A stretch of DNA of 64,000 nt from positions 186,001 through 250,000 of the forward strand of contig NZ_RQFW01000001.1 of the NCBI RefSeq assembly GCF_004770145.1. Direction: 5' to 3'. The translations under genes and the position numbers were made by a program. Each line of letters begins with the position of its first letter. Position 1 is the first letter of the stretch. Below the pieces are notes generated by a model that saw only the letters and a program-made list of their open reading frames with translations, was not told the origin of the DNA and did not search any database. This document shows positions 1 to 8,041 of the stretch, piece after piece. This DNA is from Leptospira bourretii. GTDB lineage: Bacteria > Spirochaetota > Leptospiria > Leptospirales > Leptospiraceae.

Positions 1-591
1 CACACTTAGGATCATGATATTTCCAAAACAAAATCCAGCCACACCAATGCGCAGGAGTAAGGTCTTTAGTTGTTTTGTTTTTTCTACAATGCCTTCTGTG
101 GGCGAAAAAAGAACTGGTTTATAACCGATGGCTCGGATCAGAGATAAAATGCGAGAGATTTTGATTTTGGAACGATCAAACCGGACCCGAGCTCTCCCGG
201 ATGCAAAATTAATTTGAGCGGAGATAATTCCTTCTTCTTCGTTTAAAACTTTTTCATTGATCCAAACACAAGCGGAACAATGAATGTTTGTGATTTGGAT
301 GGAAACTTCAGAAAAATCTCCTGACTTACGAACAAACTTTTCATATACGAGTTCGTTCTCTATGTCAGCATCCGAGTCCTCGATCCTAACTGGATCAAGT
401 TTTGTATTTCCTTTTAAATTGTAATAATAACTTCCACCAAGAGAGTTGATGATGGAATAAACCGTTTCACATCCTTCGCAACAAAAAACCTTCGTATCAT
501 TTCCAACCTTTGCTTCGATCCGGACCAGTCGGATCTGATTTCCGCAGTGGTCACATTCTGTTTTTGTTACGTCGGAAATGGTTTCGTTCAT
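1..591 (-). CDS. ccoI: Cbb3 oxidase-associated copper-translocating P-type ATPase (CcoI/FixI), N-terminal part
   Basis: Partial gene; 197 codons are visible and the rest lies beyond position 1. Reading the minus strand from ATG at 591 gives MNETISDVTK, then a Cys-rich motif (CDHCG and FCCEGCETVY, residues about 13-42) typical of the CcoI/FixI subfamily, then a heavy-metal-associated domain with the metal motif CSAC near residue 104, then the start of the first membrane helix. In the family this P1B-type ATPase moves copper across the inner membrane for assembly of the cbb3 binuclear centre. Its ATG overlaps the TGA of the preceding ccoH-like gene (ATGA), so it is translated as part of the same operon. 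The catalytic DKTG and ATP-binding domains cannot be seen here. Confidence 0.88.
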   Translation of the reverse strand, partial: MNETISDVTKTECDHCGNQIRLVRIEAKVGNDTKVFCCEGCETVYSIINSLGGSYYYNLKGNTKLDPVRIEDSDADIENELVYEKFVRKSGDFSEVSIQITNIHCSACVWINEKVLNEEEGIISAQINFASGRARVRFDRSKIKISRILSLIRAIGYKPVLFSPTEGIVEKTKQLKTLLLRIGVAGFCFGNIMILSV

Positions 592-1085
592 TTAACAGAA
601 ATTTTTCCTTCTCTTTCAAAGGACTTGCCACCTATATCAGCAACAAGTCGTAAATTCCAAGTTCCTTTGTCTAGGAGTGGGATTTTCCCAACAAATCCAT
701 TGGCTGTTGATTTTAGTTGGAATTGTGCTGTATTTTTAGTAGTGGCATTTCTTTCCAAAAAAACTGTCATCGATTTTGCGCTTTGATTTGTGAGTGTTCC
801 GTTTTTTTCCAATTGGACCGAAATTTCTGATTCACCCATTGGGAGGAGGGTTTGGCTGTCCCAATTGGTTTTGATCAGGTAACCTTGTTTCAAAAGTTCT
901 TTTTGGTTCTCTATGGCTTTTTCATAGTTCAAGCCAATTTCGTAATAGTTTTTATCCATTACAGGTTCAAAGTTTTTGTAGGTCAAACGAATGGTATAAA
1001 AAGTAGCGGCCACAAGCGCTGTAAAACTAAACAGAACCACATACATTGCGTTTCGTAAACTGGGGTGTAATTCTTTAAACATCAT
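588..1085 (-). CDS. FixH/CcoH-like cbb3 oxidase assembly protein
   Basis: 165 residues. One membrane helix near the N-terminus (residues about 12-33, preceded by MMFKELHPSLRNA) is followed by a periplasmic domain beginning YKNFEPVMDKNYYEIGLNYEKAI, which matches the start of the FixH family. FixH/CcoH works with the copper ATPase CcoI in the maturation or stability of cbb3 oxidase. The start overlaps the ccoG stop by one base and its own stop overlaps the ccoI start, so all are in one transcript. The family is weakly conserved outside the first 60 residues, and position between ccoG and ccoI is a large part of the assignment. Confidence 0.82.
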   Translation of the reverse strand: MMFKELHPSLRNAMYVVLFSFTALVAATFYTIRLTYKNFEPVMDKNYYEIGLNYEKAIENQKELLKQGYLIKTNWDSQTLLPMGESEISVQLEKNGTLTNQSAKSMTVFLERNATTKNTAQFQLKSTANGFVGKIPLLDKGTWNLRLVADIGGKSFEREGKISVK

Positions 1086-2404
1086 TACCTCCTTGGTAAT
1101 GTTAAGGAGAGTTTTTTCTCCAATCGTTCGTCTGGATCCTCTGCATTTTTTAATACAATGGATCCTGGTAAGTAACCTTCATTTAATTCTTGTTCTGTGA
1201 GAGATTGTGTCTCTAAAACCACAGAAATACTTTTGATTTCGCCTGATCCTAATTTGAATCTGTTGTTTTCTTCGCCGGAACGAATTAGGATTTCTTTTCC
1301 ATGTCTTGTGTCAGATGCCGAAAGTTGGAATTCTTTTTCAATCGGCGCAATGTTTTGAATGCGTAGAGCAACAAAGGCTCTAATTTTATTGTCTGGAATT
1401 AAGATAGGTGGCATCGATTTGTTTGATGCTGCAATCATCGACATAGGAGTTCTTGTGACAAGTTGGATGATGGCCCCAGTGATCACAACTGTGAGTAAAA
1501 TGGCATAAATCACAGTTCTTGGTCTGATCCATTTGATTTTTGCCCCTGTTTCAATTTGTTTGAGTGAGAAATATCCAATTAGAGTTTTTTTGTTTTCTCT
1601 TGCCATGATGGAAGTGCAGGCATCCACACATTTTCCGCAGGCCACACAACCCACTTGCAAACCATCGCGGATATCGATTCCAGTAGGGCAGACCACAACA
1701 CACATATTGCAGGCCACACAATCCCCAATTTTGGTTTTCCCATCGCGACGAGGTTCTCCTCGTTTGAAATCATAAGTTACGTTCCAAGAATGTTCATCCA
1801 TAAGGAGAGTTTGGAACCTAGCATAAGGACAAGCATATCGACAGAACTGCTCGCGAATGAATCCGATATCGATAAACATCGCTGCCGTAAAAAATAATGT
1901 AAAATAAAAGTACGTTTGGTTTATAAAAGAGAGATTAACAAAGTCAGCCAACATTACATAAGGACTAACAAAGTAAGCAATCCAATGAAAAGAAGCGATA
2001 AAAGAAACAACAATCCAGAGAAAATAAACTGTGTATTTACCTACGATGGAAGCATCCTTTTTCCCATATTTAGAATCTAAAACAAACCGACCAATTCGAT
2101 CGAAAAGATCGGTGTAGATTGTTTGAGGACACCCCCATCCGCACCAAACACGGCCAATGACGGAGGTGAAAAAGAAAAGAGAAAGTCCCATCGTGAGAAG
2201 GAAAAACCATAAGATCAGTCCTTCTTGTGGGATAAAAAGACCACCAAACAAGTGAAACACCCTATGCGGGATATCCAATCGAATGAGAGGGCTACCTTCT
2301 GGTAACACCACCCAAGGTGCGATTAAAAATAAACCTACGAGAAAACTCATGACAAAGTTTCTTCGTGTCCTTACCTTTCCTGTCTGTGGTCTTGAAATAA
2401 TCAT
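1085..2404 (-). CDS. ccoG: Cytochrome c oxidase accessory protein CcoG (RdxA/FixG), polyferredoxin
   Basis: 439 residues, the normal family length. The N-terminal half has about five membrane helices with the polyferredoxin motif GRVWCGWGCPQT (residues about 84-95) and a second cysteine cluster REQFCRYACPYARFQ. Two [4Fe-4S] motifs follow (CVACNMCVVVCP and CVACGKCVDAC), then a last helix and a periplasmic Ig-like domain. Known CcoG proteins act as cupric reductases supplying Cu(I) during cbb3 oxidase assembly. It lies 2 nt after ccoP and overlaps ccoH by one base. All expected iron-sulphur cysteines appear intact. Confidence 0.95.
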   Translation of the reverse strand: MIISRPQTGKVRTRRNFVMSFLVGLFLIAPWVVLPEGSPLIRLDIPHRVFHLFGGLFIPQEGLILWFFLLTMGLSLFFFTSVIGRVWCGWGCPQTIYTDLFDRIGRFVLDSKYGKKDASIVGKYTVYFLWIVVSFIASFHWIAYFVSPYVMLADFVNLSFINQTYFYFTLFFTAAMFIDIGFIREQFCRYACPYARFQTLLMDEHSWNVTYDFKRGEPRRDGKTKIGDCVACNMCVVVCPTGIDIRDGLQVGCVACGKCVDACTSIMARENKKTLIGYFSLKQIETGAKIKWIRPRTVIYAILLTVVITGAIIQLVTRTPMSMIAASNKSMPPILIPDNKIRAFVALRIQNIAPIEKEFQLSASDTRHGKEILIRSGEENNRFKLGSGEIKSISVVLETQSLTEQELNEGYLPGSIVLKNAEDPDERLEKKLSLTLPRR

Positions 2405-2406
2405 CT

Positions 2407-2937
2407 TTACTTAGCCTTTACCAAACTACTGTTTTTAGTTGCAAGCCATGCCATGACAGCATAAACTTTTTCAGCACCTAAACCTTCCCAAGCAGGCATT
2501 CCCCCTCGGTTGAGTTTTTGTCTTTCTGGTCCAATTCCTTTCATGATATTGTTAAACACTTCTTTATCAGTGTTTCCATGAATCCAATCTTTGTCCACGA
2601 GACTTGGTCCTACAGCACCTTCTGCAGTTGGGCCGTGGCAAGCAGAACAAATTTGTTTGTATGTTCCTTCGCCTTCTTTAATCGCCACTGCGTCATCACG
2701 GTAAGGGTTTGATCCATCTTCTGTGTTCACAACAACTGCTTGTTTTGCAGGAAATTGCGCTTCGTGTTCCGCAACTTCTTTTTCAAATGCAACTTCTTGT
2801 GGCCATTCAGAATACCAGTGAAAGTATACAACGTATCCAATGGATACGATGATACTGATTAACCAGACTAATTTCCACCAAGTGGGCATGGGATTGTCGG
2901 CTTGGAAGATTCCGTCTACTTCTTTTGGTTCTTTCAT
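2407..2937 (-). CDS. ccoP: Cbb3-type cytochrome oxidase subunit III, single-haem form
   Basis: 176 residues: a short cytoplasmic N-terminus with the CcoP-typical DGIFQADNPMPTWW, one membrane helix (residues about 21-39), a linker, and one cytochrome c domain with the haem motif CSACH (residues 97-101) and a likely Met axial ligand in GGMPAW near residue 147. Most CcoP proteins are about 300 residues with two CxxCH motifs; only one is present here. A strong Shine-Dalgarno sequence (GAGGAGGA) sits inside the 3' end of the small upstream ccoQ gene. In the complex CcoP passes electrons from soluble or membrane cytochrome to CcoO. Confidence 0.93.
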   Translation of the reverse strand: MKEPKEVDGIFQADNPMPTWWKLVWLISIIVSIGYVVYFHWYSEWPQEVAFEKEVAEHEAQFPAKQAVVVNTEDGSNPYRDDAVAIKEGEGTYKQICSACHGPTAEGAVGPSLVDKDWIHGNTDKEVFNNIMKGIGPERQKLNRGGMPAWEGLGAEKVYAVMAWLATKNSSLVKAK

Positions 2938-2942
2938 TCGTA

Positions 2943-3092
2943 TTAATCCTCCTCAAGCATTCTATACTTGGGTTTCTCCATTTCGTCTTTCGTACGTTTT
3001 TTATAAACGTAGTAGGTGATGTAAGAGATTGCGATCACAAGGATCGGCAATCTCAAACTTTTATAAACGAGTAGAATATCTGCATCGTTCAT
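2943..3092 (-). CDS. ccoQ: CcoQ-like small membrane subunit of cbb3 oxidase
   Basis: 49 residues, read from ATG at 3090-3092 to TAA at 2943-2945: MNDADILLVYKSLRLPILVI, then a continued hydrophobic stretch and YYVYKKR. It has a single membrane helix (about residues 13-29) and a charged cytoplasmic tail ending MLEED. Length, topology and position between ccoO and ccoP match CcoQ, which stabilises CcoP in the complex. It starts 4 nt after the ccoO stop and ends 5 nt before the ccoP start, whose ribosome site it contains. The sequence itself is too short and divergent for identification alone; the call leans on gene order. Confidence 0.75.
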   Translation of the reverse strand: MNDADILLVYKSLRLPILVIAISYITYYVYKKRTKDEMEKPKYRMLEED

Positions 3093-3096
3093 GGTT

Positions 3097-3792
3097 TTAT
3101 TTCATACCTTTTTGTAACTCGGCTGAATCCTTCCCTAGTTTTTGTAGGTAGGCAACAAGTGCTTGTCCTTCGGTTTTGTCCTTTAGAAGAGATGGTGCGT
3201 TAGCAAAATCTTCTTCAGTGTAAGGAACTCCGATGGATTTTAGAGCTTTCATGTTGGATACTACTTGTTCTACATCAACCTTATGAGATTCTTCGAATAA
3301 CCAAGGGTAAGCTGGCATAATCGAGTTAGGTACACCACCTACAGTTCTTGGGTTGATCAAATGGTTTTTATGCCACTCATCAGAACGAAGCATTTGTGAT
3401 TCATGAGCTAAGTCCGGACCAGTTCTTTTGGATCCCCAAAGGAATGGATGGTCATAAACATACTCTCCACCTTTTGAATATCCAGTTCGTCCGTAAGCTT
3501 TTGTTGGATCAAAACGATCTACTTCCCATTTGAAAGGTCGAACCATTTGTGTATGGCATCCGATACAACCTTCTCTTTGGTAAGTGTCACGACCTGCTAG
3601 TTCCAATGCGGAATATGGTTTCACAGTTGAAATTGGAGTTACCGTTTTCGTAAGAAAAAACGGAGGGATGAGTTCGAAAAGTCCACCAATCACAACGGCA
3701 ATCGTTGTATAAAGAGTAAACTTAACACCTTTTGTATCCCAATGGTCTGCAATTTCAGAAAACCAATCTAAGAATTTGTTAAATCCAAACAT
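3097..3792 (-). CDS. ccoO: Cbb3-type cytochrome oxidase subunit II (mono-haem cytochrome c)
   Basis: 231 residues. An N-terminal anchor helix (residues about 24-48) precedes a periplasmic cytochrome c domain with YQREGCIGCHTQMVRPF (CxxCH near residues 76-80) and a C-terminal Met ligand in NSIMPAYPWLFE. These are signature CcoO motifs. The subunit relays electrons from CcoP to the haem b of CcoN. Its ATG overlaps the ccoN stop by one base, so translational coupling is likely. Length is typical of the family. Confidence 0.95.
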   Translation of the reverse strand: MFGFNKFLDWFSEIADHWDTKGVKFTLYTTIAVVIGGLFELIPPFFLTKTVTPISTVKPYSALELAGRDTYQREGCIGCHTQMVRPFKWEVDRFDPTKAYGRTGYSKGGEYVYDHPFLWGSKRTGPDLAHESQMLRSDEWHKNHLINPRTVGGVPNSIMPAYPWLFEESHKVDVEQVVSNMKALKSIGVPYTEEDFANAPSLLKDKTEGQALVAYLQKLGKDSAELQKGMK

Positions 3793-5222
3793 TATGATTT
3801 CACTCCTATACGTAAGTCTTGTTCTACAAACCCACTGTCTTTGTTTTGAATGGTTTTGATAAAGTTATACACCATCAGTACAATTCCAGTTAGATAGAGT
3901 GTTCCTCCGATCGCCCGGAATAGTCTGAATGGTTTTAAGAACTCAACAATTTCTACCCAGTCTTTATAAACGAGTTCACCGTTTTCACCAACTGCTCGCC
4001 ACATAGATCCTTCAGTAATACCAGATACCCACATGGAGATGATGTAGAGTAGGATACCGAGTGTTCCTAGCCAGAAGTGTGCGTTGGCAAGTTTTTCGCT
4101 ATAAAGGTTAGCATTCCAAAGTCTTGGAACTAGGTAGTAGAGTGCTGCAGCTGACATAAATCCCACCCAACCGAGAGTTCCTGAGTGAACGTGACCGATG
4201 ATCCAGTCAGTATTGTGTCCAAGAGCGGAAACTGCACGAATGGAAAGAAGTGGACCTTCAAATGTTGACATACCGTAGAAAGTAACGGCAGCTAACATCA
4301 TTTTGAGGGTAGCATCTACTTTGATTTTGTCTTTTGCTTGGGTCAGTGTTAGGAATCCGTTTAACATACCACCCCAAGAAGGCATCCATAACATGATGGA
4401 AAAAACCATCCCTGTTGTTTGTAACCATTCTGGAATTGGAGAGTAAAGTAAATGGTGAGGACCTGCCCAAATATAGATAAAGATTAACGACCAAAAATGG
4501 ATGATCGAAAGTCTATGTGAGTAAATGGGTTGTTTGATGTGTTTTGGGAGGTAGTAGTACATAAGACCCAAAAACGGAGTCGTAAGAACAAAGGCTACTG
4601 CGTTGTGTCCATACCACCATTGGATGTTGGCATCAAACACACCAGCGTATACCGAGTAGGATTTTAAAAGTCCTGCTGGGATGACAATGTTGTTTACGAT
4701 AAAAAGAAGTGGAACTGTTACAAAGGAAGCAATGTAGAACCAAATTGCTACATACATTTGCTCTTCTTTTCTTTTGATTACCGTCATCAAATAGTTTGCA
4801 AAGAAAATTACATACCATACAACAATCAATAAGTCGATAGGCCATTCTAATTCGGCATATTCTTTTGATTGGCTGTATCCAAGTGGTAAAGTAATTGCTG
4901 CAAGGACAATTGTTAGGTTATACAGTGCCAGGTGTATTTTGGAAAGTGTGTCGTTCCACATTCTTGTTCGACACAATCTTTGCACCGTATGGTAGGCTGT
5001 GGCGAAGATAACACTCAACGCAAAACCAAAAATGGCTGCATTGGTATGTAGAGGTCGTAACCTTCCGAAGCTCGTCCAAGGTAATTCCAAATTCAGCTGT
5101 GGATATACAAGCTGGAAGGCAATAATGACACCAAATGTCATTGATGCAACGCCCCAGACTAACGCTGAAATGATAAACCCTTTTACGATAAAATCGTCAT
5201 ATTGAGTTTTTTCCGTAGCCAA
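3792..5222 (-). CDS. ccoN: Cbb3-type cytochrome oxidase catalytic subunit I
   Basis: 476 residues with about 12 membrane helices. Haem and copper ligands are visible: LHTNAAIFG (low-spin haem His), QWWYGHNAVAF (Cu-B His with the Tyr/His region), AGPHHLLYSP (the two Cu-B histidines) and IGHVHSGTLGW (haem ligands). This is the proton-pumping catalytic subunit of the C-type haem-copper oxidase, which reduces O2 to water with high affinity under low oxygen. It is the first gene of the operon. The start ATG at 5222 is preceded by AAGGAGAG, a good ribosome site. Confidence 0.97.
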   Translation of the reverse strand: MATEKTQYDDFIVKGFIISALVWGVASMTFGVIIAFQLVYPQLNLELPWTSFGRLRPLHTNAAIFGFALSVIFATAYHTVQRLCRTRMWNDTLSKIHLALYNLTIVLAAITLPLGYSQSKEYAELEWPIDLLIVVWYVIFFANYLMTVIKRKEEQMYVAIWFYIASFVTVPLLFIVNNIVIPAGLLKSYSVYAGVFDANIQWWYGHNAVAFVLTTPFLGLMYYYLPKHIKQPIYSHRLSIIHFWSLIFIYIWAGPHHLLYSPIPEWLQTTGMVFSIMLWMPSWGGMLNGFLTLTQAKDKIKVDATLKMMLAAVTFYGMSTFEGPLLSIRAVSALGHNTDWIIGHVHSGTLGWVGFMSAAALYYLVPRLWNANLYSEKLANAHFWLGTLGILLYIISMWVSGITEGSMWRAVGENGELVYKDWVEIVEFLKPFRLFRAIGGTLYLTGIVLMVYNFIKTIQNKDSGFVEQDLRIGVKS

Positions 5223-5330
5223 TGTTTCTCTCCTTAATCTTTATCAGTTCCATTTATATAGAGAACTAATTCCTTTGTCTATAAAGTGACGAAGAAAAGA
5301 AAGAAAAACAGAATGCGGTTCTTAGAATCC

Positions 5331-5352
5331 CCCCTTGATTTTTGTCAAGGGG
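5331..5352. promoter_or_regulatory. FNR/ANR-like inverted repeat upstream of the cbb3 operon
   Basis: Perfect 8-bp arms CCCCTTGA and TCAAGGGG are separated by TTTTTG. The core TTGA-N6-TCAA (5335-5348) fits the half-sites of the FNR/Crp-family anaerobic regulator box. It lies about 115 bp upstream of ccoN, where such a box would be expected because cbb3 oxidases are commonly oxygen-regulated. No T-run follows on either strand, so a terminator is less likely. Confidence 0.5.
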
Positions 5353-5416
5353 AGCTTTGAGACTTAGACTGAATCTAATTGAGGAGGGGAAAAGTGTGCG
5401 GACTTTCTAACAGAGG

Positions 5417-6388
5417 TTAGAAAGTAAATTCATATCCTAATTGTGTACGATGTTCGATTCCACGATCTCCTGCAATGGCTGTCGGATGGTATCCAACGCG
5501 GTCCACAGATGAATACATGAAGAACTTTTCTTTTCTGGTGTCGTCTTGGCTAAGTCCAGAACCTGTGGGATGGAAGTAGTAGGCATCAAAGATATTCCAA
5601 AAATAAACAAGAACTGTCGCAATCCCAATGTATTGCATCTCTTGGTAGTGACGTTCGACGGATTCCCTTTGTCCTTTGAATGGACCCAGTTGGCTTACAA
5701 CAACTGCTTCAGCAGGGGAGACAGTCGCTGCCGATTGAGGAGAAAAAGCTGCACGGATGAGACCATTTGTTGTATAAGGATTTTCTAAATTATTATAATC
5801 ACGTTTGGCATTTAAATACATACGATGTTTCTCATATGTAAAAAAGAGTCCAACAGCAATGATGGAAGGATACACAATGGCTTGTACTTTTCTGCCTTGT
5901 TTCCATTGGCCCCAACCAGGAAGAACAGCAGATCTCCATGTGGCACCTGTCTTTGTTAGGTTTTTGCGATCGGCTTCTGCTAGTTTAGCTTCTTCTTCTT
6001 GTTTGCGTTTGGCTTCGGCTTCAGCCGATGCATTTTTTGCAGCTAATTCTTTTTCCTGTTTTGCTGCTTCTTCCTGTTCTTTTTTGAGTCTTGCAGCTTC
6101 TTCTTTTTCTTTTTTAATTCTTTCTTTTTCTTCTTCCGCTTTTCTGAGTTTATCTTCTTCCGCAGCCGTTAGGTGGTCTTTATAAACCACTTTGAGAATA
6201 TCTGTTTTATTAAGAACAACTGTAGTTCCGTCTTCTTTTCGAATTTTTAGCTTGTATTGGTCTTGTTCAACAACCTTACCTTGGAGAGTTCCCCCTTTTT
6301 TGAGGAGGATATTCTCTGCGGATAGGTTACCGGCGAATAGTACCAAAAGTGTTGCGATTTTAATGAATTGTGTAATAGTCAGTTTCAA
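5417..6388 (-). CDS. Secreted or membrane coiled-coil protein with DUF5683-like C-terminal domain
   Basis: 323 residues from a TTG at 6388, chosen because it gives a clean signal peptide (LKLTITQFIKIATLLVLF, cleavage after LSA); the frame stays open to another TTG at 6421. A short beta-rich domain (LQGKVVEQDQYKLKIRKEDG, about residues 30-65) is followed by a long charged coiled coil (about residues 70-145, rich in KEEAARL-type repeats). After that comes a segment starting TGATWRSAVLPGWGQWKQGR with two or so membrane helices, resembling the DUF5683 family of envelope proteins. The role is unknown. It is alone on the minus strand downstream of gltD and upstream of the cbb3 operon. Start choice is uncertain. 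Confidence 0.7.
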   Translation of the reverse strand: MKLTITQFIKIATLLVLFAGNLSAENILLKKGGTLQGKVVEQDQYKLKIRKEDGTTVVLNKTDILKVVYKDHLTAAEEDKLRKAEEEKERIKKEKEEAARLKKEQEEAAKQEKELAAKNASAEAEAKRKQEEEAKLAEADRKNLTKTGATWRSAVLPGWGQWKQGRKVQAIVYPSIIAVGLFFTYEKHRMYLNAKRDYNNLENPYTTNGLIRAAFSPQSAATVSPAEAVVVSQLGPFKGQRESVERHYQEMQYIGIATVLVYFWNIFDAYYFHPTGSGLSQDDTRKEKFFMYSSVDRVGYHPTAIAGDRGIEHRTQLGYEFTF

Positions 6389-6583
6389 GGGTATCTCAAA
6401 TGTTGGAATATTATATAACAATCTCTATAGTGTTACTTGCTACGTTTCAATTGATCTCTCCAATGATTTTCGCAATTTGTAAGTTAGGCAAGAATTTTTT
6501 TGTCAAAGACGCTTCGAAAGTCAGCCCACAATTGGAAATAAATTATCCATGTTACGATAAAGTATGTTCCAAATGTGGTTCTT

Positions 6584-6615
6584 AAGAAGTAGAGGTTTTT
6601 AACCCTCTACTTCTT
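6584..6615 (-). terminator. Stem-loop at the end of gltD
   Basis: Perfect 12-bp arms AAGAAGTAGAGG (6584-6595) and CCTCTACTTCTT (6604-6615) enclose an 8-nt loop. The right arm covers the last codons and stop of gltD. On the minus transcript the stem ends CTTCTT without a long U-run, so it may be a weak terminator or a 3'-end protecting hairpin. Confidence 0.55.
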
Positions 6616-8041
6616 GCATTAGGAAGTGGTGAACTTGGTCAGCACACTTCCTGCCTTCCGAAATGGCCCAAACAATGAGGGATTGCCCTCGTCTCACGTC
6701 CCCGCAAGCGTACACTTTTGGTACAGAAGTTGCAAATGATCCTGGTTTTGTTCCAAAATCAGCTTTTACATTCCCACGTCCGTCTAGTTCCAATCCTTCT
6801 TTCTGTAAATCAGCGAGTAATCCTTCTTTGACGGGGTTTATAAATCCCATCGCAAGGAAAACCAAATCGGCAGGCCATTCAAATTCGGTTCCAGGGACCG
6901 GGTTAAACTTTCCATTTTCTTCTTTTACTTCGGATCCGTAAATGGCGGTCAATTCCCCTTTTTCATTGGATTTAAAACCCATAGTAGAAACTGCCCATTT
7001 TCGGTTTACACCTTCCTCGTGTGAGGTGGAAGTACGGAACATTTTTGGATACAGAGGCCAAGGAGTAGAAGCATCTCTTTCTTTGGGAGGTTCAGGAAAA
7101 AGTTCGATTTGAGTGACAGATTTTGCCCCATGACGGTTAGAAGTCCCTACACAGTCTGATCCGGTATCTCCACCACCAATGACAATGACATGTTTGTCTT
7201 TGGCGTTGATGATTTCAATAGCATCACCTGCTACGTGTTTGTTGTTTTTGGACAAAAACTCCATAGCATAATGAACACCTTTGCTATTTCTTCCTTCTAC
7301 TGGTAAATCTCTTGGAACTTCTGATCCGCAAGCAAGAACCACCGAATCAAATTCGGTTAATAGTTGTTTTGCTGTAATATCCACTCCCACATTCACATTG
7401 GTTTTGAAGGTAACACCTTCTGCTTCCATTTGTTTCATGCGGCGATCAATATGTCTTTTTTCCATTTTGAAATCTGGGATTCCGTAACGGAGTAGACCAC
7501 CAATCCGATCATTTTTTTCAAAAATAGTGACTGTATGTCCTGCACGCGCTAACTGTTGTCCTGCGGCAAGTCCTGCTGGACCTGAACCGACAACGGCTAC
7601 TTTTTTTCCAGATTTGGAGACAGGAGGTTGTGGGATGACCCATCCTTCTTCCCAAGCACGATCAATGATGGTTCTTTCAATCGATTTGATAGAAACAGGA
7701 GGTTCGATGATTCCTAAAGTACAAGCTGACTCACAAGGAGCAGGGCAGAGCCTTCCTGTGAATTCTGGAAAGTTATTGGTTTTAGAAAGGTTTTCCCAGG
7801 CTTCTTTCCAGCGACCTCGGTATACAAAGTCATTGAATTCAGGGATAAGGTTATCCACCGGACAACCTGTATCACCGTGGCAGAAAGGAATTCCGCAGTC
7901 CATACAACGAGCACCTTGGTCTTTGGCAACAGCTTCAGGAAAAGGTTTTTCAAACTCTTTGTAGTTTTTAACTCTTTCCTTCGGATCAATCTTCTGAAGG
8001 TATTCTTTTTTAAATTCTAAAAATCCTGTTGGTTTACCCAC
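6599..8041 (-). CDS. gltD: Glutamate synthase (NADPH) small subunit
   Basis: 480 residues. The N-terminal region carries the two-cluster ferredoxin-like cysteine set ([19 protein letters not shown] and [13 protein letters not shown]). Two Rossmann folds follow: FAD site [14 protein letters not shown] (about residue 150) and NADPH site [15 protein letters not shown] (about residue 286). The [16 protein letters not shown] motif near the end binds FAD. The subunit passes electrons from NADPH to the large subunit for making glutamate from glutamine and 2-oxoglutarate. Its start overlaps the 3' end of gltB by 8 nt, indicating a coupled gltBD operon. Confidence 0.97.
   Translation of the reverse strand: MGKPTGFLEFKKEYLQKIDPKERVKNYKEFEKPFPEAVAKDQGARCMDCGIPFCHGDTGCPVDNLIPEFNDFVYRGRWKEAWENLSKTNNFPEFTGRLCPAPCESACTLGIIEPPVSIKSIERTIIDRAWEEGWVIPQPPVSKSGKKVAVVGSGPAGLAAGQQLARAGHTVTIFEKNDRIGGLLRYGIPDFKMEKRHIDRRMKQMEAEGVTFKTNVNVGVDITAKQLLTEFDSVVLACGSEVPRDLPVEGRNSKGVHYAMEFLSKNNKHVAGDAIEIINAKDKHVIVIGGGDTGSDCVGTSNRHGAKSVTQIELFPEPPKERDASTPWPLYPKMFRTSTSHEEGVNRKWAVSTMGFKSNEKGELTAIYGSEVKEENGKFNPVPGTEFEWPADLVFLAMGFINPVKEGLLADLQKEGLELDGRGNVKADFGTKPGSFATSVPKVYACGDVRRGQSLIVWAISEGRKCADQVHHFLMQEVEG

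Noticed and set aside
6400..6585. Plus-strand frame of 61 codons between gltD and the DUF5683-like gene
   Set aside because: No ribosome site, partly antisense to the 5' end of the upstream gene, and it ends within the gltD terminator hairpin.
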